Position numbers and translations under genes: made by a program. A stretch of DNA of 64,000 nt. Origin: Nitrososphaerota archaeon (GTDB lineage: Archaea; Thermoproteota; Nitrososphaeria; Nitrososphaerales; Nitrosopumilaceae). Under the pieces are notes generated by a model. It searched no databases. It saw only the letters and a list, made by a program, of their open reading frames with translations, and was not told where the DNA came from. Shown here piece by piece: positions 61,001-64,000 of this stretch. Every line of letters begins with the position of its first letter. Positions within the stretch are counted from its first letter, which is position 1. The stretch covers positions 22,212 through 86,211 of the forward strand of contig JAGWHF010000005.1 in assembly GCA_028866895.1 (NCBI GenBank), given 5' to 3'.

Positions 61001-64000
61001 CAAGGGTGCTCTCCGAGGTGTCATTCATTGGAAGAGATTCGGACAATTGTTTTGTTAGGGTTACCATGTTAGATTCTGCGTCATTTAGAGGCAATGATTC
61101 AGAAAGAATCTTGCCTGAATTCTTTTCAGTTACCTCGTTTATTACAAGAGAATCGTCCAATGTTTGGTTAAATCCCAATGATTTTGAAACATTGTCATGT
61201 ATTGTCACGGATTCAGCTAGCACCTTTCCAAATGAGGCGGTGTTGGCATAGTTATAACTGAGTGACAGTGACTCGGTCAATGATCTTGATAATGCCACTT
61301 TATTTGATTCGGTGTCATTGAACGAAATCGATTCTGATAGAGACTTGGAACTTGTTTTGTAATGGATAACCGAATCAGAAAGAGAAAGTGATTCTGATAG
61401 TGACTCTAGACGATTTACATTCTTTGTTAGAGAGTCGGATATGGATAAAGATTCATGATATGTGTAAAACAATCCGTGCAATACCACTGCAGTCTCCATT
61501 ACTGCTTTGGTAGTAGTTGTACCGAAAGTCCATCCAAAGGGGTTTAAACTGCCTCCGGTTTTGTTACTCATTCCAATACCACAATTGCATCCGGGCCCCT
61601 GTTTTAGCGTCCCGATAATTTTCTGACCCTGTCCGTTAACTGCAGTTATTCCCGTATTGGATGCCATCCCAACCATGTCTACTAGGACATCGTGGGTGTC
61701 ATTTGTCAAACTTCCACCCCAGAAAGGATTGATGTTGTTATTAGTCTTAACACCCGCCATATCACCAGTAGGATTTGTCATATTTACCCCACTCAACATT
61801 ACAAGATAAAGTATGGATGCGGTACCAGGCTGTACATTGGTAACACAGACAGTTATTGTGCCCGTTGAAGAGGCTGGAACATTTATGCCATAAAGTTGTG
61901 TCTTTACCGTGTTTTCATCTATGCCCGTCATTGTTGTTGCAGTCAAGTTTGTAAGGTCGCTGGTGGGGGTTGCGCAAGTACTTGTTGTGTATGTTACAGA
62001 GGTCGTCCGTCCGGCAGCATTGTTGTCAATATATGCCAAACCTGCTACGAGATATCTGTTGTACAGATCCGGATTAACCGCAATGGTAGCAGACGTACTT
62101 GTTTTCTTACCTGCGATTACAAATGCCGATGAAGTTGTGTGGGTATTAGGGTCATTTGCCACATACCAAGGTCGTGCCTCAGTAAAGGTGTTGTTCCCGT
62201 AGGAAATTGTAACAGGCCCAAGCGCATAGAGCTGTGGAAATACCATTGGTACCGAATATGAATATTGTACAGATGTCATGTTGGCTGCAAGGTTCCGTTC
62301 CCACGTAAGCACCTTTGTATCTCCTTCCGTCCGCACCGTTGCATCGGTTGTCACATTGAATATAGATGGAACGGTTTCCTGAATTGTAACGTCACTCGCG
62401 TTGGTAAAAGATGTCACATCTATTGTGGCATTAAATAGGTCTGGATTATTTATCGGATCTATCTTACTATCAGCCGTTCGTAGTATGTCAAAGTCAAAGT
62501 TTTTTGCCACCAAAAATGAGGTGGTAAATGAGGCTATGCCCGATGGATTCCGTGCAATTACGTTGACTGTATAGTTGCCTTCTACTGATGGGGTGTAGCT
62601 TGCATCATACAAGCCACAACTTGAACCGGGAGAGATTCCAGCCCCGGTAGTCAGAGTTGTAACGCCATGTTGAGGATCCAAAATCGTCATCACAATGTTG
62701 GAATTACAGACGGAGTGCCCCTGATCGTCGAGCACAACAATGGTAAAGTTTGCGTTCTCACCTGGCCTGTAGATACTTTTTTCGGTGTTGACTGATACAA
62801 GCCCCCATTCAAACTGCTGATCGGAAGTATACTTTTTGCCATTCAACGTGAGGTCTACCTCGACTTTGTACAAACCTGCCCTTCCGTTACGGAGTGAACC
62901 CAATTGGAGGTTGAATTTACCAGCCCTGAGCTTGGTAAATTCAGAACCTATCGTCACCTGTTTTCCCGAGGGATCAAAAACCTTTACCGCGATGGTTGCA
63001 TTTGGTTCCTTCCACCCGTTCTGCTGCACCACGCCCTTGGATTCCTTGAAGGACTTGCCGAACTTTTGCAGGTTAGAGTTAGAGAAGAATTCAAATCCAA
63101 ATTCTGGCTTTTGTGTGATACCATAAGTGTTTTGGAGTTTTGTCAATTCTGGTGTTATAGGAACTCCGGTATAGTTTTCCAAAGTTGGGGCCCCGACACC
63201 TTTTGTAATGTTCACTCCCGGAATCTGCACTATGGGACTTGATTTGTACAACTGTTCTACTTGGGTCTGGTTTAGCATCTTGTTGTAAAGTGAAACTGTG
63301 CTAATCTCACCGGAAAACAAATTCCTTACTTCAGTTGTTTCTCCTCTGAGTCTCTGATACGCTCCTATCATAACATCTGATGAAGAGGTAATGTTCCCAG
63401 GTCTCACCAGTATTGGCTGACCCACATCATTAAAGGACGGCACAAATCCCACATTCTGTACGTTTTCTTCAGTACCGTTTACATAAATTGCGATTGCTGT
63501 CCCGTTAAAGGTGGCGGCTATATTCGTCCAGTTCCCAGGCACTGCAGTCTTGCTTAGGACAGAATGCCACCTTATGCCGTCAAACAAGGAGAATTTTGCG
63601 AGGTGTGGGGGCGGATAGTCGTTATTAATCGACAAGATAAACGATCTGTCCTTTCCCAATATTGTGAACTGTGATGATCCTTTACTATAATCCGGCTTTA
63701 CCCAGGCTGAGACTGTTAGACTGGATATCACACTAGTTGAGCTTCCATTTTCATGCAGATAGCCTTCCCCCGTGAGGCTCAAACTGGTCTTGTTCTCCAA
63801 TGTTACAATTTTGGTTTTTCCAACAGAGGATTCGTTCAGAACAGACGCGGAATTGAAATTATAAAGTTCGGTTGCATTTGGTATTATCGAGGTAACTGAT
63901 GTTACGTTGGAGAATTTGTTGAATGATAGGTTTGGAGATGTGGCATTGGAGAATTTGTTGAATGATAGGCCTGGAGATGTGACGTTGGCAGGGATGGTGG
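58092..64000 (-). CDS. giant surface/adhesin-like protein, N-terminus outside the window
   Basis: The frame is open from the window edge (first whole codon at 63998) to TGA at 58092, over 1960 residues, so the true start is missing. A LamG/concanavalin-like region lies at about 63240-63830 (SLTVSAWVKPDYSKGSSQFT). An A2M MG2-like beta domain comes at about 62480-62800 (EKSIYRPGENANFTIVVLDD). A Ser/Thr/Gly-rich region (62130-61480) follows, then twenty tandem 20-residue repeats (61463-60270), then beta-rich C-terminal domains ending GEGLPYNITSSR. Asn-x-Ser/Thr sites are very frequent, and there is no internal or C-terminal membrane anchor that I can see. It is probably an S-layer-associated or adhesive protein. 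The signal peptide cannot be seen. Confidence 0.85.
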   Translation of the reverse strand, partial: TIPANVTSPGLSFNKFSNATSPNLSFNKFSNVTSVTSIIPNATELYNFNSASVLNESSVGKTKIVTLENKTSLSLTGEGYLHENGSSTSVISSLTVSAWVKPDYSKGSSQFTILGKDRSFILSINNDYPPPHLAKFSLFDGIRWHSVLSKTAVPGNWTNIAATFNGTAIAIYVNGTEENVQNVGFVPSFNDVGQPILVRPGNITSSSDVMIGAYQRLRGETTEVRNLFSGEISTVSLYNKMLNQTQVEQLYKSSPIVQIPGVNITKGVGAPTLENYTGVPITPELTKLQNTYGITQKPEFGFEFFSNSNLQKFGKSFKESKGVVQQNGWKEPNATIAVKVFDPSGKQVTIGSEFTKLRAGKFNLQLGSLRNGRAGLYKVEVDLTLNGKKYTSDQQFEWGLVSVNTEKSIYRPGENANFTIVVLDDQGHSVCNSNIVMTILDPQHGVTTLTTGAGISPGSSCGLYDASYTPSVEGNYTVNVIARNPSGIASFTTSFLVAKNFDFDILRTADSKIDPINNPDLFNATIDVTSFTNASDVTIQETVPSIFNVTTDATVRTEGDTKVLTWERNLAANMTSVQYSYSVPMVFPQLYALGPVTISYGNNTFTEARPWYVANDPNTHTTSSAFVIAGKKTSTSATIAVNPDLYNRYLVAGLAYIDNNAAGRTTSVTYTTSTCATPTSDLTNLTATTMTGIDENTVKTQLYGINVPASSTGTITVCVTNVQPGTASILYLVMLSGVNMTNPTGDMAGVKTNNNINPFWGGSLTNDTHDVLVDMVGMASNTGITAVNGQGQKIIGTLKQGPGCNCGIGMSNKTGGSLNPFGWTFGTTTTKAVMETAVVLHGLFYTYHESLSISDSLTKNVNRLESLSESLSLSDSVIHYKTSSKSLSESISFNDTESNKVALSRSLTESLSLSYNYANTASFGKVLAESVTIHDNVSKSLGFNQTLDDSLVINEVTEKNSGKILSESLPLNDAESNMVTLTKQLSESLPMNDTSESTLAANKPLDESLVINDSVAPVHDNMKILNDSISVGDVASTMASFSRPLDESLGVTDNLSSTHSNLLLLAEAIRMNDTATSAHSNLKQLGDSMVLSDALSTAAAITQPIEESLPLSDTISASHANLMTLSDSLGLGDAVLPTFTVIKDLNDSTGISESVSTTHASFKSLSESVSLSDLISSSHANLMPLNDSLALADALTRQSAFARQLNESVQLTPTVTPSKIFTTDLSDTMQIADSASATINLQPDQQLVNPNDTQIMVNPSTPRLVVVYNNIQLSSIVIPSTVATSSIDYSRVMMGGSIRISHNLTITKDVNGDGKPEIFVAIPEDLISGTSWDGIIRLPTLDSVSLNITAPQGQMVTRDITMQIGSSSQLSFANASRIMFVGEAGYHAGYYTGSQVHEISNICTGDDQATANTMPVGGSCKIDVGANLVVWTKHFTGFATWHFTTPPAPIPAAITGAGPTSIPISPTVVSGMATEGTTFTGTVKMVPPAVANLTLYQVSYDVCAKNSAQVLVGTTSSMSPRINIITGNKLEQGKLAEVQPFSEYENVTGRHILLYDAMLNPSATTMTVTAINQVENGVEYVQKIIPITTCHNTDFVSELPPMPFAQSPVIFGVATQVDNATGLSSGTMQYADNNTVSVYAYVKSNSTIQDAQIRFSPMSQNATGYDSNNMTISSFGNHTVYFVNGTLLPRDLSSPATTYWVWVRDSNGLVSDSAPYLVAVTPTYAVNASLSLEARSSTPEGEQTNPMVYVTNNSTGPIYGPISLVANGTSVSQSPPILFNTGRSAVQLAWTPSKMYHNVIYHLSARGEFYGKVIGTGNATIATFPEFNVTTLAGLGVLGPINDSAGNTIGEPAGLFSSFENTGNYTYLVYSPDGTCIIGQEQACLVKGMAIAGNASNITLAGQKYTVEYTGPETAMQRISVQSTQLMLGLWKIGIERSGVEQNDLNARVMVRVAYSGEGLPYNITSSR
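60270..61463 (-). repeat. twenty tandem ~60-nt coding repeats (20 residues each)
   Basis: Twenty units run from TYHESLSISDSLTKNVNRLE through SLSESLSLSDSVIHYKTSSK to DLSDTMQIADSASATINLQP. Nineteen are exactly 20 residues and one (TLDDSLVINEVTEKNSGK) is 18. The core is x-Leu-Ser/Asn-Glu/Asp-Ser-Leu-x-Leu/Ile-x-Asp. Repeats 9-13 and 14-18 share the order of His-Asn-containing and other tails, suggesting a five-unit block duplication. DNA identity between units is low, so the array is old, not freshly amplified. Confidence 0.85.
63907..63984 (-). repeat. two tandem 39-nt coding repeats at the window edge
   Basis: Copies at 63907-63945 and 63946-63984 differ at only a few bases and encode 13-residue units (SFNKFSNATSPNL type) with an Asn-x-Thr site each. 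They are near-identical, unlike the old 20-residue array, so this repeat is recent and may continue beyond the window. Confidence 0.75.

Noticed and set aside
60270..61463. Regular 60-nt spacing as a possible CRISPR-like array
   Set aside because: The repeats are coding, in frame over the whole length, diverged in DNA and without constant repeat/unique spacer structure.

Overview
The window is a gene-dense piece of an ammonia-oxidising-type archaeon (Thaumarchaeota/Nitrososphaeria). The lineage call rests on several things seen together. There is an ESCRT-III/Vps4 (Cdv) division cluster, a methylmalonyl-CoA mutase/epimerase/MeaB set as used by the thaumarchaeal 3-hydroxypropionate/4-hydroxybutyrate carbon cycle, and archaeal/eukaryal-type ribosomal proteins L40e and S25e. 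RNA polymerase subunit K, an Alba-like protein, an ATP-dependent DNA ligase and a tRNA-splicing endonuclease are also present. Promoters have archaeal TATA boxes about 25-30 nt before start codons, and several transcripts look leaderless. I cannot place it below class level. I saw no tRNA or rRNA gene, CRISPR array, insertion sequence or prophage.

Layout. 0-9 kb: end of a 5-formyl-THF cyclo-ligase gene, an unexplained 600-nt gap, purD, endonuclease V, a SWIM zinc-finger protein, a phosphoesterase, and carAB, in which carB is interrupted near its 5' end by a 20-nt frame-breaking insertion. 9-15 kb: a three-gene division operon (ESCRT-III-like, an unknown helical protein, Vps4-like ATPase), a TrmB-type regulator, a small protein behind a perfect dyad, a ribbon-helix-helix protein and two universal stress proteins. 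15-25 kb: an isolated SdhB-like iron-sulfur protein, a pyruvate-oxidase-like ThDP enzyme, a possible nuclease-fold protein, ileS, a 750-nt gap with a strong stem-loop RNA candidate, then sucCD and rpl40e. 25-34 kb: tpiA-ppdK, an XRE-CBS regulator, meaB-mcmA-mce facing mcmB, and ilvC.

34-44 kb: a response regulator, tiny proteins, a TPR protein, a beta-hydroxyacid dehydrogenase, metG, ahcY, a Rieske-nadE-cysS run, a TGS-type GTPase and a CoA-binding protein. 44-52 kb: a winged-helix gene with three reading-frame breaks, a small secreted Cys protein, a redoxin, birA, an agmatinase-family enzyme, a DUF2203-type protein, a UbiA/MenA prenyltransferase, an aldo/keto reductase, a YHS protein and a glutaminase-less asparagine-synthetase-like protein with a zinc ribbon. 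52-58 kb is information processing: Alba, RpoK, S25e, DNA ligase and EndA, together with a DUF47/PhoU-like protein. 58-64 kb is one incomplete giant surface protein with twenty 20-residue repeats.

The metabolic genes fit together. BirA is the expected partner of the biotin-dependent acetyl-/propionyl-CoA carboxylase (not in this window). The mutase set makes succinyl-CoA, SucCD links it to succinate, and PpdK with TpiA feeds gluconeogenesis. The points most worth a second look are the division operon's unknown middle gene, the repeat architecture of the giant surface protein, the structured RNA before sucC, the asparagine-synthetase-like/zinc-ribbon protein with its divergent regulator, and the two frame-broken genes.
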